NCBI RefSeq assembly: GCF_000686805.1
Contig: NZ_KK366018.1
Span: forward strand, 347,759 to 411,758
DNA from: Bacillus sp. UNC41MFS5
GTDB taxonomy: Bacteria; Bacillota; Bacilli; Bacillales_B; DSM-18226
Direction of reading: 5' to 3'
DNA length: 64,000 nt
A program made the position numbers and the translations under genes. Positions 17,542 through 27,453 of this stretch are shown here, piece by piece (within the stretch, counting starts at the first letter, position 1; each line of letters begins with the position of its first letter). The notes beneath the pieces are model-generated. The model was not told where the DNA came from, searched no databases, and worked only from the letters and a program-made list of their open reading frames with translations.

Positions 17542-19299
17542 TTACTGAACCCTTTGGATTCGATTTTGAATTCGATATGTGAAGGGTTTAGGTTGCGCTG
17601 AGATAAAGTTGATTAACGCATCAAGGTCATTAGGACCGATTTCTTTGTTTTGAGCTTGGGTGAATACGGTAAATCCGTCACCGCCGCCAGAAAGGAATAT
17701 ATTCGCTGTCACTGAATAAGATTTATTTGGATCTAATTCTGTGCCATCTGGCAGTTTCACACTCACTATCCTTTGACCGATTGGTTTATTCGCATCCCAA
17801 GTATATGTTAAACCAGAAATTTGCAGCATGTTCGTCTTGGTTGCACTCCATTGCTGATTAAGCAAGTCACGAATCTGCTGCCCTGTCATCGTCATTTTGA
17901 CAAGGTCATTATTAAAGGGCTGAACGGTGTAAACTTCTCCCCAAGTAATCTCGCCAGGATCGATGTCTGCTCGAATTCCGCCAGGATTCATAAACGCGAA
18001 CTCTGTTTTCAGTGCATTTCTTTGTGCATCTGCAATGAAATCCCCTAGGACTGATTCTCCATGCTCATTTTGCTTAGCCGTCAAGCTTTCAGCTGTAGAT
18101 CCAACCACCCGATTAACGATAGGTTCCACTTTTGCTTCGTAACCCTCAATCATCTGTTTAATCTCTGGGTCTGGCTTTATCCCTTCCTGGAAGGTGGTTA
18201 CAATCTCTGCTGTTTTTGAGACAATCTCCTTTGTTTTCGGGTCAATTTCAATATCCACATCTGAAAATGCGGTGCCATAGGAATAGGATTGGACCACTAA
18301 CTTATTATCGATGGTTGCATTCATATGGGCGTGATTATGACCGCCAAAAATGATATCTACTTCATCGTCGACACGATTGGCAATATCCACCAGCTGCCCA
18401 GTTGGATTCTCTCCATTTGGACCTGAAGTACCTGGGTTATGCGCTAAAACAACGATCGATTTTACTCCTTGTTTTTTCAATTCCGCTACATTCCGATTGA
18501 TTGCTTCTACTTCATCAGTGAACTTTAATCCGGCCACTCCACTTGGGACAACTACCGTCGGTGTCTCGGTAGTGACAACACCGATAAAGCCAATCGGCAT
18601 CCCATTTACTTTGATCACATGGTAAGGCGGCAGGATCGTTTTTCCAGATTTTTCATCGATTACATTCGCAACAATCCATGGAAAATTTGAACCTGCAAAA
18701 TTGCCGGTTTTCGGATGTGATCCACCCTTAATCAAGCGGAGCAGTTCCGTGACCCCTTCATCAAATTCATGATTACCAACAGTTCCGATATCAAAACCAA
18801 GTTTATTCAAGATTTCAATGGTCGGTTCGTCCTGTAAAAGGGCAGAAACTGGCGGGCTGGCTCCAACCATGTCACCATTTTGAATCAACAGTGTATTTTT
18901 GTTTTCTGCTTCACGCTGTTTTAAATAGGCGGCTAAATAATCTACCCGGCCAGCTGGTTTCCCGTTAACATTCCGAGTTACATTTAATTGTCCGTGCAAA
19001 TCATTAATTCCTAACAATTGAATCGGTATGAAACGATTATTCGCAGCAGGCGCTTTTTTCTTCTTAGGATTTTTCGTTTCCGGACGATCGGATTTGTGCC
19101 CATGATAGACTTCTGATAAGCCTTGATTCTTTGTTTCTGGTGGCTTTTGTCTGCTAACCTCAACAGACTGGGATTGACGTATCGTTTGATCTGGGTGTTC
19201 TGACTCTTTAAGGTCGCTAGCTGCAACACTTAGATTTCCTAACCCTGCGATTAATATAACGAGGGTTAACGATATAAATGCTTTTTTAAACCAATCCAT
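17542..19299 (-). CDS. Secreted 5'-nucleotidase / metallophosphatase
   Basis: 585 residues with an N-terminal signal peptide (hydrophobic stretch about 7-27). The metallophosphatase domain shows its metal-binding blocks in order: LLGINDLHGQ, IQNGDMVG, GTVGNHEFDEG, VLAHNPG and FGGHNHAH. The 5'-nucleotidase C-terminal domain follows with GDFIADAQRNAL, FMNPGGIRADI and a QPFNNDL segment. It should strip phosphate from extracellular nucleotides for salvage. There is no LPXTG anchor or S-layer domain, so it is released or held loosely in the wall. TAGGAGGA precedes the ATG. Confidence 0.9.
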   Translation of the reverse strand: MDWFKKAFISLTLVILIAGLGNLSVAASDLKESEHPDQTIRQSQSVEVSRQKPPETKNQGLSEVYHGHKSDRPETKNPKKKKAPAANNRFIPIQLLGINDLHGQLNVTRNVNGKPAGRVDYLAAYLKQREAENKNTLLIQNGDMVGASPPVSALLQDEPTIEILNKLGFDIGTVGNHEFDEGVTELLRLIKGGSHPKTGNFAGSNFPWIVANVIDEKSGKTILPPYHVIKVNGMPIGFIGVVTTETPTVVVPSGVAGLKFTDEVEAINRNVAELKKQGVKSIVVLAHNPGTSGPNGENPTGQLVDIANRVDDEVDIIFGGHNHAHMNATIDNKLVVQSYSYGTAFSDVDIEIDPKTKEIVSKTAEIVTTFQEGIKPDPEIKQMIEGYEAKVEPIVNRVVGSTAESLTAKQNEHGESVLGDFIADAQRNALKTEFAFMNPGGIRADIDPGEITWGEVYTVQPFNNDLVKMTMTGQQIRDLLNQQWSATKTNMLQISGLTYTWDANKPIGQRIVSVKLPDGTELDPNKSYSVTANIFLSGGGDGFTVFTQAQNKEIGPNDLDALINFISAQPKPFTYRIQNRIQRVQ

Positions 19300-19390
19300 G
19301 AATGCAAATCCTCCTACTATTTAATGAATGAACCTTGGTATTTTTTGTTTTCATTGGAAGCAATATGCATATCTCCATATCTTAAATAGA

Positions 19391-19448
19391 AAAAACCCAC
19401 TATTATTCTTCAACTTCACCGTTGAAGATATAATAGCGGGCTTTTTCA
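19391..19448 (-). terminator. Terminator between vanW-like and nucleotidase genes
   Basis: A long imperfect stem (CCCGCTATTAT pairing with ATAATAGTGGG, extended by CTTCAAC/GTTGAAG) is followed by TTTTTTCT in the minus direction. It ends the VanW transcript and insulates the nucleotidase gene. Confidence 0.75.
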
Positions 19449-19546
19449 ATCGTACAAGTAATTTAAACGACCAACATTTCTAATCGGTTTTTTGCATAAT
19501 CGATGATAAATTCTTCACTCCCCCCTCTTTATTTGTAAAAAACTGC

Positions 19547-19567
19547 ACATGGTGTCAGGCACCATGT
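19547..19567. repeat. Dispersed motif copy with extended arms
   Basis: GGTGTCAGGCACC at 19551-19563 is flanked by ACAT and ATGT, giving a 21-base near-perfect palindrome. It abuts the stop codon of the VanW gene (19567-19569). Confidence 0.8.
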
Positions 19568-20565
19568 TAATGTTTCGCAATCAGAGCTTGGAAGGCTGCT
19601 GATGTTCTTACTTCGATGGTTAAGGATCCTTTTTTGTAGATGGATTTGATGATAAAAGGTGCGCCTGTCGTATTTTGAAATTTGAAGTCTGGGCCGCCAT
19701 AGGAGACGGTGGCATCTCTGCCCGCAGGGACATAACCTACTGACAAGGAATGGTGATGTTTTTCAATATAACTCACACCTAATTGGTCCACTGAATTATA
19801 CAGGGTGGAAGAAGTCTGGCAAATTCCCCCGCCAATTCCGTCGACTAATTGTTTATTCACGATTTCCTTTGCTTTTTGATAGCCATGTTCAGCATCACTA
19901 GGCCCAACTGTCGTGTTAAAAGAGAATATATCTCCGGCTCCAACAATGACATTATCGATTGCATCTGCTGACAGTTCAATATTTTTTGACCGGCCCACTA
20001 CCCCACTGTTAAATCTGGTGGTATAGGTTGCAACGACCACTTCGCCTAATTGCTTCACATCTTCCGGCTTATACCCGCTCTCGGTCACATAAAGAGGCAG
20101 TTCCACATCTCCTCCCGCTGCTGATGCAGTTAACACCTTTTCAACCAACTCGGATTCTTCTAAAATAATCCTTGGTTTCCCTTTTATGATTTGACCTTTT
20201 GAGTCAATCTTATCGAGGACCATTCGTTGGTCATAGCCAGTGGTAGTTTCCGTTCCTCTTGCCAAGTCCTTTGCCCACTTCTCTAGTTCCCTTTTATACG
20301 CTTCGTTATTAGTTCCAAATCCCATGTCGACTGGAAGAAAGGTTTTAATTATCGATTTCGTATTGGGGTCCATTACATTGACCGTTATCGGTTTTGGTTC
20401 TTCTTCCTTTTGGGGTCCTTCCTGAGGTGTTTGAACCGGATTTTCCTTTGGTTCCGTAACTTTTTCTTCAACCGCCTTTTCTTTCACTGATTTTTCTGTA
20501 CAACCAGCCAATCCTAATAAACTACAACTGACTAAAACAGCAATTAACCACGAGCGATTTTTCAT
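19567..20565 (-). CDS. VanW family lipoprotein
   Basis: 332 residues. The N-terminus is a lipoprotein signal ending in the lipobox LAGC (about residues 19-22), followed by a Glu/Lys/Pro-rich linker. The VanW domain occupies the C-terminal half: GAGDIFSFNTTVGP, DGIGGGICQTSSTLYN and HHHSLSVGYVPAGRDATVSYG are the signature blocks. It should be anchored outside the membrane. VanW was first seen in vancomycin-resistance clusters but its biochemical role is unknown and most Bacillus copies, like this one, are not near van genes. GGTTGGAG precedes the ATG. Confidence 0.88.
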   Translation of the reverse strand: MKNRSWLIAVLVSCSLLGLAGCTEKSVKEKAVEEKVTEPKENPVQTPQEGPQKEEEPKPITVNVMDPNTKSIIKTFLPVDMGFGTNNEAYKRELEKWAKDLARGTETTTGYDQRMVLDKIDSKGQIIKGKPRIILEESELVEKVLTASAAGGDVELPLYVTESGYKPEDVKQLGEVVVATYTTRFNSGVVGRSKNIELSADAIDNVIVGAGDIFSFNTTVGPSDAEHGYQKAKEIVNKQLVDGIGGGICQTSSTLYNSVDQLGVSYIEKHHHSLSVGYVPAGRDATVSYGGPDFKFQNTTGAPFIIKSIYKKGSLTIEVRTSAAFQALIAKH

Positions 20566-20690
20566 TTCTCCAACCTCTTATCCTATATTTTCATGCATGA
20601 TTTTGGACTTCCAAATGAAGTCCATTCATTCTCCGATTTTATTCGCGATAACATGTCAATATGATTGATAAGTGTTTTCAAACATGAAAA

Positions 20691-20714
20691 AAGCCCCTTA
20701 TAATTAGGAGCTTA
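20691..20714 (-). terminator. Terminator of the FNT transporter gene
   Basis: AGCTCCT and AGGGGCT pair (one G-U) around AATTATA, with six U residues after, in the minus direction. Confidence 0.75.
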
Positions 20715-20754
20715 ATATCTTACGAATTATATATTTTTTCTGTATATTGGAAGT

Positions 20755-21579
20755 TTATCTAATATTACTTTTCATAATAGGCTGAATCACTTTTGGTTCA
20801 GTTATAGTAAGTTCATTTTTCTTATAGGCATGCCAATAGGCCATAGCGATAAATACTGATCCACCCACCGCATTTCCTAGAAAAACAGGGATAAAATTCT
20901 CTATATAGGCTACCCAAGTAAAATGGCCTGCAAAAATCGCCGCAGGAATCACAAACATATTAGCTACCACGTGTTGAAAACCAATCGCGACAAAAGCCAT
21001 CGTCGGAAACCAAATACCGGTAATTTTTCCGACCATATCATTGGCTCCATATGAAAGCCATACAGCCGCAGCCACGAGCCAATTACAGCCGATCCCTGAA
21101 ATAAAGGCTTGGAGGAAAGTTGCTTCTAATTTATGGTCAGCGATACTAATGGTTCTTTCCAAAAATGGTCCTGTTTCCGTGAGTCCAACCAAATGTCCAA
21201 AAAAGTAAGCTACAAATATGGCCCCGACAAAGTTACTAACCGTTACGAGGAACCAATTATTAATCACCTGTCTGGTGCTAATCTTATTTGCCATCCTAGC
21301 TATCGGAACTGCCATCATATTCCCCGTTAACAGTTCTCCACCAGCTAACAAGGTAAGGACAAGACCGATTGGAAAGACAGAGGCACCAATCAAGCTGCTT
21401 AATCCTTCTACATTTCCTGTAAGAGTTGCTGTTACACGGATGAAGAGTAAATATCCTAAAGCAATAAAGGCTCCCGCTTCAAAACCCAAGATCAGTGTTC
21501 CTAATAGAGGGTAATTTGACTTTTTCACTCCATTCTCAATGGTAATTTCCATAATTTTTTCGGGTTTACTGTATCCCAT
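20755..21579 (-). CDS. Formate/nitrite transporter (FNT) family channel
   Basis: 274 residues with six transmembrane segments. FNT signatures are ELLTGNMM, VTVSNFVGAIF, GIGCNWLVAAAVWL and GFQHVVANMF, the last being the region of the conserved pore histidine. The protein passes small monocarboxylates such as formate, or nitrite. With a respiratory nitrate reductase in the same window, nitrite is a reasonable cargo, but formate cannot be excluded; this is inference. AAAGGAG precedes the ATG. A cre-like site lies 110 bases upstream. Confidence 0.9.
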   Translation of the reverse strand: MGYSKPEKIMEITIENGVKKSNYPLLGTLILGFEAGAFIALGYLLFIRVTATLTGNVEGLSSLIGASVFPIGLVLTLLAGGELLTGNMMAVPIARMANKISTRQVINNWFLVTVSNFVGAIFVAYFFGHLVGLTETGPFLERTISIADHKLEATFLQAFISGIGCNWLVAAAVWLSYGANDMVGKITGIWFPTMAFVAIGFQHVVANMFVIPAAIFAGHFTWVAYIENFIPVFLGNAVGGSVFIAMAYWHAYKKNELTITEPKVIQPIMKSNIR

Positions 21580-21688
21580 CAGAAGGACTCCTTTTAAATA
21601 ACCTAGACTTTTTTATATTGTGAAACATTTAACATATTTATTTTATAACAAATTCTTCTAAAATCCTGTGAATATTTCTTTAACTATT

Positions 21689-21702
21689 TTATAGCGCTTT
21701 CA
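21689..21702 (-). promoter_or_regulatory. Near-consensus cre site upstream of the FNT gene
   Basis: The minus-strand sequence TGAAAGCGCTATAA matches cre at all but one position. It lies in the region between the FNT gene and the divergent adaA gene, so either could be affected. Confidence 0.4.
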
Positions 21703-21739
21703 TTTATCTTTGTAATCTTGCTTTTATATTCAAAATTAC

Positions 21740-21768
21740 TTACTTCCCTCATTTAATAGAGGTATACT
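21740..21768 (+). promoter_or_regulatory. Candidate sigma-A promoter of the ada operon
   Basis: TTACTT (21740-21745) and TATACT (21763-21768) are separated by 17 bases and lie about 50 bases before the adaA start. The -35 box is weak, as expected for a promoter that needs an activator such as methylated AdaA. Confidence 0.45.
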
Positions 21769-21819
21769 GATTATCAAAGTGATAGTGTGAAAAATGTAAA
21801 AAAGGAGATTTGTAAGGAT

Positions 21820-22374
21820 ATGAATACTCTGACAGTTGAAAGATGGCAGGCCATTATTAACAATGATTCTTCATATGATAATCAGTTTTTTTATGGGGTT
21901 AAAACTACAAGGATCTTCTGTCGTCCATCCTGCAAATCTAGAGCTCCAAAATTCGATAATGTCCAGATTTTTTTAAAAGCAGAACATGCTCTGGCAGAAC
22001 AATTCCGTCCTTGTAAACGCTGCAAGCCTAACGGACTTCATCTGCCCAATGAAGAATGGGCAGCACAGATTGCTATGTATATCGACATGCATTTTAAAGA
22101 ACCATTAACATTGGAAAGCTTAGCAGATATATGCCACGGAAGTCCCTACCATTTGCAGCGCACATTTAAGCGGATTAAGGGGGTAACCCCAATCCAATAT
22201 ATCCAGAAGACACGCATAAAGCAGGCACAACAGCTACTTAAAGAAACAGATACACCGATAAACGAGATCAGCCTGGAAGTAGGCATCCAAAATCCAGCTC
22301 ATTTCGCCACGCTTTTTAAAAAAATAACATCCTATACACCATCGGAATATCGTCAAATGATCAGATATGAATAA
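21820..22374 (+). CDS. adaA: AdaA: methylphosphotriester-DNA methyltransferase and AraC-type activator
   Basis: The N-terminal Ada zinc domain has its four cysteines in FCRPSC and CKRC; one accepts a methyl group from DNA phosphotriesters, turning the protein into an activator. The C-terminal AraC domain has two helix-turn-helix units (PLTLESLADICHGSPYHLQR and INEISLEVGIQNPAHFATLF). About 184 residues. I use the ATG at 21820, since AAAGGAG lies 12 bases upstream and the frame to the GTG at 21787 is not otherwise supported. It heads an operon with the alkyltransferase and an oxygenase. Confidence 0.93.
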   Translation: MNTLTVERWQAIINNDSSYDNQFFYGVKTTRIFCRPSCKSRAPKFDNVQIFLKAEHALAEQFRPCKRCKPNGLHLPNEEWAAQIAMYIDMHFKEPLTLESLADICHGSPYHLQRTFKRIKGVTPIQYIQKTRIKQAQQLLKETDTPINEISLEVGIQNPAHFATLFKKITSYTPSEYRQMIRYE

Positions 22375-22391
22375 GGAATGGAGATTTTATT

Positions 22392-22934
22392 ATGGATAAG
22401 AAATTAATTTATTGGAGTCTATTTGTTCATGGCCCTTGGGAAATGTACATCGCAGCTACATCAGAAGGGCTTTGTTATGTTGGGTCAGACCATAAGGGCT
22501 TTGAGGAGTTAATGGACTGGGTGCAAAGAAAGTTCCCGCACCACCAATTGGAACAAGATGATCAACGAATGGAAGTATTTGCTGACCAATTCGCCGAGTA
22601 TTTTCAAGGAATACGGACGTCGTTTACTTTTCCAACCGATTTTTACGGAACTCCTTTTCAACAATCTGTTTGGAACGCATTAAATGAAATTCCTTACGGG
22701 TGTACACACACATACTCGGAAATCGCTGAAATCCTCCAAAAACCTAAGTCAGTTCGTGCAGTGGCTTCTGCCATCGGGGCCAATCCAATCTTAATCACGG
22801 TTCCTTGTCATCGTGTGATTGGAAAGAACGGAAAACTCACTGGATTTCGGGGAGGTTTAGAGATGAAGGAAAAACTGTTGGATTTGGAAAAAGTGCCTTC
22901 CTACACGAAGGGATTGAACACCCATGCCAAATAA
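22392..22934 (+). CDS. adaB: Methylated-DNA-protein-cysteine methyltransferase
   Basis: 180 residues. The active site PCHRVIG is in the C-terminal third, preceded by the DNA-binding helix FQQSVWNALNEIPYG and SVRAVASAIGANP. It removes O6-methyl groups from guanine by a suicide transfer to the cysteine. It follows adaA by 17 bases and overlaps the oxygenase gene by 11 bases, as in the B. subtilis adaA-adaB unit plus one extra gene. Confidence 0.94.
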   Translation: MDKKLIYWSLFVHGPWEMYIAATSEGLCYVGSDHKGFEELMDWVQRKFPHHQLEQDDQRMEVFADQFAEYFQGIRTSFTFPTDFYGTPFQQSVWNALNEIPYGCTHTYSEIAEILQKPKSVRAVASAIGANPILITVPCHRVIGKNGKLTGFRGGLEMKEKLLDLEKVPSYTKGLNTHAK

Positions 22935-23637
22935 TATTTCTGACAGGATTGCATCACTAGACTGGGATGAGTTGCATCACTTGCTAGAAACGCAAGGATT
23001 TGCAAAGCTGCCTCCCTTATTGGACCCGCTTCAATGCCAGGAAATGATCAAAACTTACGATGACCCATCTAATTTCCGCAGCACGATAAATATGAAACGA
23101 TATAGATTTGGGGAAGGAGAATACAAATACTTTCAAGCTCCTCTCCCACCGTTACTGCAACAACTGCGGTCGGATTTCTACCCTGAACTTGCCAAAGCAG
23201 CGAACCGCTGGTTACAGCAACTTCGAAAAGAGCCCATGTATCCGAGCAAACTGTCCGACTTTCTCGACTATTGTCACGCCAAGGGGCAAGTTCGGTCCAC
23301 TCCGCTAATTCTGAAATATGAAATCGGAGGCTACAACTGTTTGCATCAGGATTTGTATGGTGAGGTTTACTTTCCATTCCAAGTACTATTTGTTCTAAAT
23401 CAACGGGAAAAAGACTATACCGGAGGTGAATCTATCCTTGTCGAACAAAGGCCTCGGGCCCAAAGCCAAGGACATGTGATTACACTTCAACAAGGTGAAG
23501 GCCTCATTTTTCCAACCAACCATCGTCCAATCGAAGGAACACGCGGCTATTATCGAACTACTGTAAGACATGGGGTTAGTACCGTGACGTCTGGTACTCG
23601 CTATGGCTTAGGGATTATTTTTCATGATGCAAAATAA
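22924..23637 (+). CDS. 2-oxoglutarate/Fe(II)-dependent oxygenase in the ada operon
   Basis: 237 residues. The iron triad is visible as HQD in LHQDLYG and a distal His in TTVRHGVS, with the 2OG-binding Arg plausibly in TRGYYR or RYGLG; the double-stranded beta-helix core runs from about residue 125 to the end. It is not AlkB-like in its visible motifs, and resembles prolyl-hydroxylase-type 2OG oxygenases. Its position, overlapping adaB by 11 bases, suggests it is part of the response to alkylation damage, perhaps an oxidative demethylase. That function is inference. Confidence 0.85.
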   Translation: MPNNISDRIASLDWDELHHLLETQGFAKLPPLLDPLQCQEMIKTYDDPSNFRSTINMKRYRFGEGEYKYFQAPLPPLLQQLRSDFYPELAKAANRWLQQLRKEPMYPSKLSDFLDYCHAKGQVRSTPLILKYEIGGYNCLHQDLYGEVYFPFQVLFVLNQREKDYTGGESILVEQRPRAQSQGHVITLQQGEGLIFPTNHRPIEGTRGYYRTTVRHGVSTVTSGTRYGLGIIFHDAK

Positions 23638-23688
23638 AAGCGGAAACAAACAATATTCTAAATCGGGGTAAGAAAGTCCATTATAGGT

Positions 23689-23716
23689 AAAAAAGGCAGA
23701 AGTCTCTGCCTTTTTA
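23689..23716. terminator. Bidirectional terminator
   Basis: GGCAGA and TCTGCC with flanking A and T runs (23690-23715) end the ada operon and the convergent SpoIID-domain gene. Confidence 0.85.
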
Positions 23717-25909
23717 CTTTATATACGATTTTGAAACATACCCTGTCATTTTACCATATTTGATTTTATACCATGATCCAGTTGTGGAAACAATCGTTAC
23801 TGTTTGATTTTTCTTTAACGACCCAATCACTTTGCCTTTGGTGGAAGCTGATTTACGGACATTCAGCCGGGACACAGTCACTTTTCCTGTTTTCGTTTTG
23901 ACAACTTTTTTAACTACAAAACTAGTTGTCACGCTCGAACGATTTTTACTTGTGTCCGTCGCAGACATTACCACCGAATATTTCCCATTACCTAGGGATT
24001 TGGTATTGTATTCCTGATTAATGGTCCCTGCTTTTGTTAGGATATCTTTTTTCAAGTAGCTTAGAATTTTACCGGAACTGTTTTTAATATAAACCGTTAC
24101 CTTAGCGGTTTCGTTAGTTTTAAAAGTAATGTGGGCTTTATTTTTTTTGTTATCTACGCTTGTCTTAATGCTGCTGAATTTAGGAGCGGTCTTGTCTTTT
24201 TTAACTTCAAAAGATGGCAATGCCGAAGATCTGTTATTACTTAAATCGACGGTAATAATCCCTGCATAATATTTTCCGTTAGCTAAAGAATAACTGTTGT
24301 ATTCTTTGGTAATCGTCCCTGCTCCTGTCAGTGCATCTTTTAATAAATAGGTGAAAATCTTGCCTTTGCTGTCCTTAAGATAAACCGTTACTTTGGCTTT
24401 TTCGTTTGTCTTAAATCTGATAAGTGTTTTATTTTTTGTATAATCAACATTTACTTTAACTTCACTTATTGTGGGAGCTGTTTGGTCTTTGATTGGTGTC
24501 AATGGAGCTTCCACTGTCGGTTCAACTTCTGGATGTTCTCCAGTTTCACCTGCAGTAGTCTGTTCCGTTGATTCTGGTTGTGCTTGTTCAGTTGTAACTG
24601 CAGGTGTTTGTTCTGTTTGTTCGACTGGTTTTTCTACGACAGGTACAGGTCTGTCACCATATTCCTTTACAAGTGATGCACCTACATAATAAAATCCAAG
24701 AATCTCATTGTATTTTTGCCCAGCCTTGGCTCGGTTCTGTGCACCCCATTGACTTAGACCTACGCCATGACCATCACCAAGTCCTGACACAGTAATTGTA
24801 TCATCCGTTTCCACGAAGTTTGAAACTAGATAGCTCAACATCGTACGATTGCCAACCATCGCTCGGATCTGTGAAGCTGCAATATTTTTGTATTCTAATC
24901 TTTGCGGGATATAAGCACCCTTTTCGTCAATTTTATCTTTTGTTAAAAATTCAACCGTTATATTCCCTTTGGAAACACGTCCGCCTGATGTTGGTGTGTG
25001 TAAGCTTAATACAGGAATGGCCGTAATTTTAATTTCTTTTCCAGCATAGCCATGAGTGGCCATCCAAGCTTTTATTATATTTGTAATGTTGGTATCTTTT
25101 TCCTTCATTTGACTCCATGTTAAACCATCTGGATTAAATTGTTGTTTACTTACGGAGAATTTCCAAGCAGTTTTTGCATCAAACGGATCTTCTTTAATCG
25201 ATAGATACGAGACAGGCGAAGAACCCCAGACATTAGCGTTCGATTCTGTTTTCCCGCCATTACTTGCAGAGAAAACGGCACTAACTAGCCGGACATTTAC
25301 CTTTAAGACTTCCCCATTTGTTTCATCCACTGCCGCAGTACTATTGGGATTCCAAGCATAACCACCATATACTTGATAATTAATCGTATCATCGATGATT
25401 ACTGATTTATAGGAGAGTGCATAGGTTCTAGCAGCCACGGCTTGCGTTTTTAAGGCTTCAAGGTTCCAACTGGCATACATTTCAGAAGGGACAACACCTT
25501 TTAAATAATCTTCGATGTAAATCTCGTTAATTGGACGAACATACTTTGAACTTTCAGGGACAAATTGAAATGAACCTAAATAATTCCGATTATTGATAGA
25601 TAAATAATCGGTTTCCTTTGATGGCAATAAATTAACTTTTTCTGCACTATATAAAGGTTGGGTTCCATCGATTAACGTTATTTTAGTATTATCATATTTT
25701 ACGAGATACAACTTTCCTGAAGTTAATCTGACAGTTGAATCCTCAATAAAATAATCACCTGCTGGTTTTATAGTAATCTCGGATTTATTCCCGAGATTAT
25801 TAACCAATTTCACTTTAATCTTTGGTTCTATACTTTCTGCTGACATTTTTATATTCAGTAAGTTAAATAATAGCAAAAAAGCTAGAAACCCGGCAGTCAA
25901 TCTTTTCAC
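23714..25909 (-). CDS. Secreted SpoIID/LytB-domain protein with SH3 domain
   Basis: About 731 residues. A signal peptide (hydrophobic core about 6-20) is followed by a SpoIID/LytB domain: [27 protein letters not shown] and [12 protein letters not shown] Pro/Glu/Thr-rich linker (about 440-480), two similar Ig-like repeats of about 90 residues (each with [22 protein letters not shown]) and a C-terminal bacterial SH3 domain follow. It probably binds or cleaves denuded glycan strands in the wall. I prefer the GTG at 25909, with GGAG seven bases upstream, over the ATG at 25915, which sits against that site. Confidence 0.88.
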   Translation of the reverse strand: MKRLTAGFLAFLLLFNLLNIKMSAESIEPKIKVKLVNNLGNKSEITIKPAGDYFIEDSTVRLTSGKLYLVKYDNTKITLIDGTQPLYSAEKVNLLPSKETDYLSINNRNYLGSFQFVPESSKYVRPINEIYIEDYLKGVVPSEMYASWNLEALKTQAVAARTYALSYKSVIIDDTINYQVYGGYAWNPNSTAAVDETNGEVLKVNVRLVSAVFSASNGGKTESNANVWGSSPVSYLSIKEDPFDAKTAWKFSVSKQQFNPDGLTWSQMKEKDTNITNIIKAWMATHGYAGKEIKITAIPVLSLHTPTSGGRVSKGNITVEFLTKDKIDEKGAYIPQRLEYKNIAASQIRAMVGNRTMLSYLVSNFVETDDTITVSGLGDGHGVGLSQWGAQNRAKAGQKYNEILGFYYVGASLVKEYGDRPVPVVEKPVEQTEQTPAVTTEQAQPESTEQTTAGETGEHPEVEPTVEAPLTPIKDQTAPTISEVKVNVDYTKNKTLIRFKTNEKAKVTVYLKDSKGKIFTYLLKDALTGAGTITKEYNSYSLANGKYYAGIITVDLSNNRSSALPSFEVKKDKTAPKFSSIKTSVDNKKNKAHITFKTNETAKVTVYIKNSSGKILSYLKKDILTKAGTINQEYNTKSLGNGKYSVVMSATDTSKNRSSVTTSFVVKKVVKTKTGKVTVSRLNVRKSASTKGKVIGSLKKNQTVTIVSTTGSWYKIKYGKMTGYVSKSYIK

Positions 25910-26030
25910 TAACATTCTCCATTCATATGGGGATGATCACTATATATAAAAATAATCATACTTTATGAATCTATTAACTAACAACATGATAATATTGGTA
26001 AGTAATAAGTCCCATAGTTAGTTAATAATA

Positions 26031-26057
26031 GAAAAAACTCACCAAAATAGGTGAGTT
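26031..26057 (-). terminator. Terminator of the carboxypeptidase-like gene
   Basis: AACTCACC (26036-26043) pairs with GGTGAGTT (26050-26057), overlapping the stop codon; the minus strand continues with TTTTTTC. Confidence 0.85.
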
Positions 26058-27216
26058 AGCGAGCAGTAATTTGAATCCATTTAGCACCGGAACTGGTTGA
26101 AATTTGATACCAGCCGTCTCCTCGGTCAGCGATGACCTTTACTTTTCGAGGAGTGATTTTTCCGCTTGACTTGGAAGATACAGACGGCTTGCTATATAGT
26201 TTTACCGCCTTATTTAACTGGAGAGAATTCACTGGTTTTGGATTAATATAAATCCATTTCGCCCCAAATATCGTATGAATGAAGTACCATCCATTCCCGC
26301 TTTTCCTCATTACTTTTACTGTTTGCGGGACGATTGACCTTGTTGGCTTCAACGAAATAGTTGGTTGATCGTACAAATTAACATCATATTGAATCTTTAG
26401 ATTTGATAGGACCGGCATCAAAGGAAGCAAGGAGAGGTTTTTAGTTCCACTCTTTATCCAACCAACCCCTTTTCCAAATTTTATCTTATACCAATCACCC
26501 GATTTTGCAGCAATTTCAACATTCTCCATCAACAAAACTTTGCTTATCTTAGGGGCCGAATTATATGGAAAGTTTACTACATCCAGACCAGTTTTAATGG
26601 TGATTTTCCCTTTTACTAAATATGTATTTTGTACAGGAGACGGACTCTTCGCAGTAACTTTTGGCATAGTGGTATTAATCAGTTCATGATGGACACCATC
26701 CCTGCTTGTACTAATAAATTTTAGACCCACTTGCTTTGCTACTTTTTTGAGAGAAGCACTTACGAAGTGTAACCCATTTAACGGCTTACCTCTTTTATCA
26801 ATGATTATGGCATCAAATGCGATTCCTCTTATATGAGGTGCTTTTGTACTAGGCTTAGCAACCAATGTCCCCAATTCATGCTTACTGCGTTCCGACCGTA
26901 TACACTTTGACGAAACACCATTTACAATTTCATAAAAGTGCTTCTGATATTGATAGGGACGATAGACAGATTTATATTGGATCTTCCAGCCTTTGGCTTT
27001 CAGCAATTTTTCATATTTTATTTTTGCCGAAAGGAGATTGGGATGAACATTTTCCCAAATCACCATTTCACCCTGATCCATTCTAAGTGCCACAGGATCT
27101 GTTAATGGAGTCAAACCTTTACATGTTGCAGCAAGTACTTTTCCATTAGGAATAATCATTGGGAAAACTAGTGCTAATATCATGACATAAATAAAAATTT
27201 TAACTAAAAATCTCAT
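26056..27216 (-). CDS. Secreted M15-type D-Ala-D-Ala carboxypeptidase with SH3 domains
   Basis: 386 residues with a signal peptide (about 1-30). The M15/VanY domain (about 45-185) shows SVYRPYQYQ, the zinc motif H-x2-G-x2-F-D in HIRGIAFDAI, and VHHEL, where the second pair of His/Glu ligands lies. Three SH3-like repeats follow, each ending in a W-Y-x-I/F pattern and GAKWI or GVGWI. It should trim stem peptides of the cell wall. It faces the same way as the SpoIID-domain gene but is separated by a terminator. AGGAGG precedes the ATG. Confidence 0.87.
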   Translation of the reverse strand: MRFLVKIFIYVMILALVFPMIIPNGKVLAATCKGLTPLTDPVALRMDQGEMVIWENVHPNLLSAKIKYEKLLKAKGWKIQYKSVYRPYQYQKHFYEIVNGVSSKCIRSERSKHELGTLVAKPSTKAPHIRGIAFDAIIIDKRGKPLNGLHFVSASLKKVAKQVGLKFISTSRDGVHHELINTTMPKVTAKSPSPVQNTYLVKGKITIKTGLDVVNFPYNSAPKISKVLLMENVEIAAKSGDWYKIKFGKGVGWIKSGTKNLSLLPLMPVLSNLKIQYDVNLYDQPTISLKPTRSIVPQTVKVMRKSGNGWYFIHTIFGAKWIYINPKPVNSLQLNKAVKLYSKPSVSSKSSGKITPRKVKVIADRGDGWYQISTSSGAKWIQITAR

Positions 27217-27453
27217 TTTTCCTCCTATTAAATTATTTTTCTGATTAAATATGACTATGTTATTATATCAAAATTCACATAATAATCTATAATTTAACAA
27301 GGGAAAAATACCCATATCAACCTTTTTCTTATATTTCCCGACAAACATCTACATATTTCGAGTAAAGTCAGCAAACTCCTCGAAAATATGGTACAATTAA
27401 CAAGATACTGATATTTCAGTTGACCGTATGGGAAAAACAGAAAGGGTGTTTTC

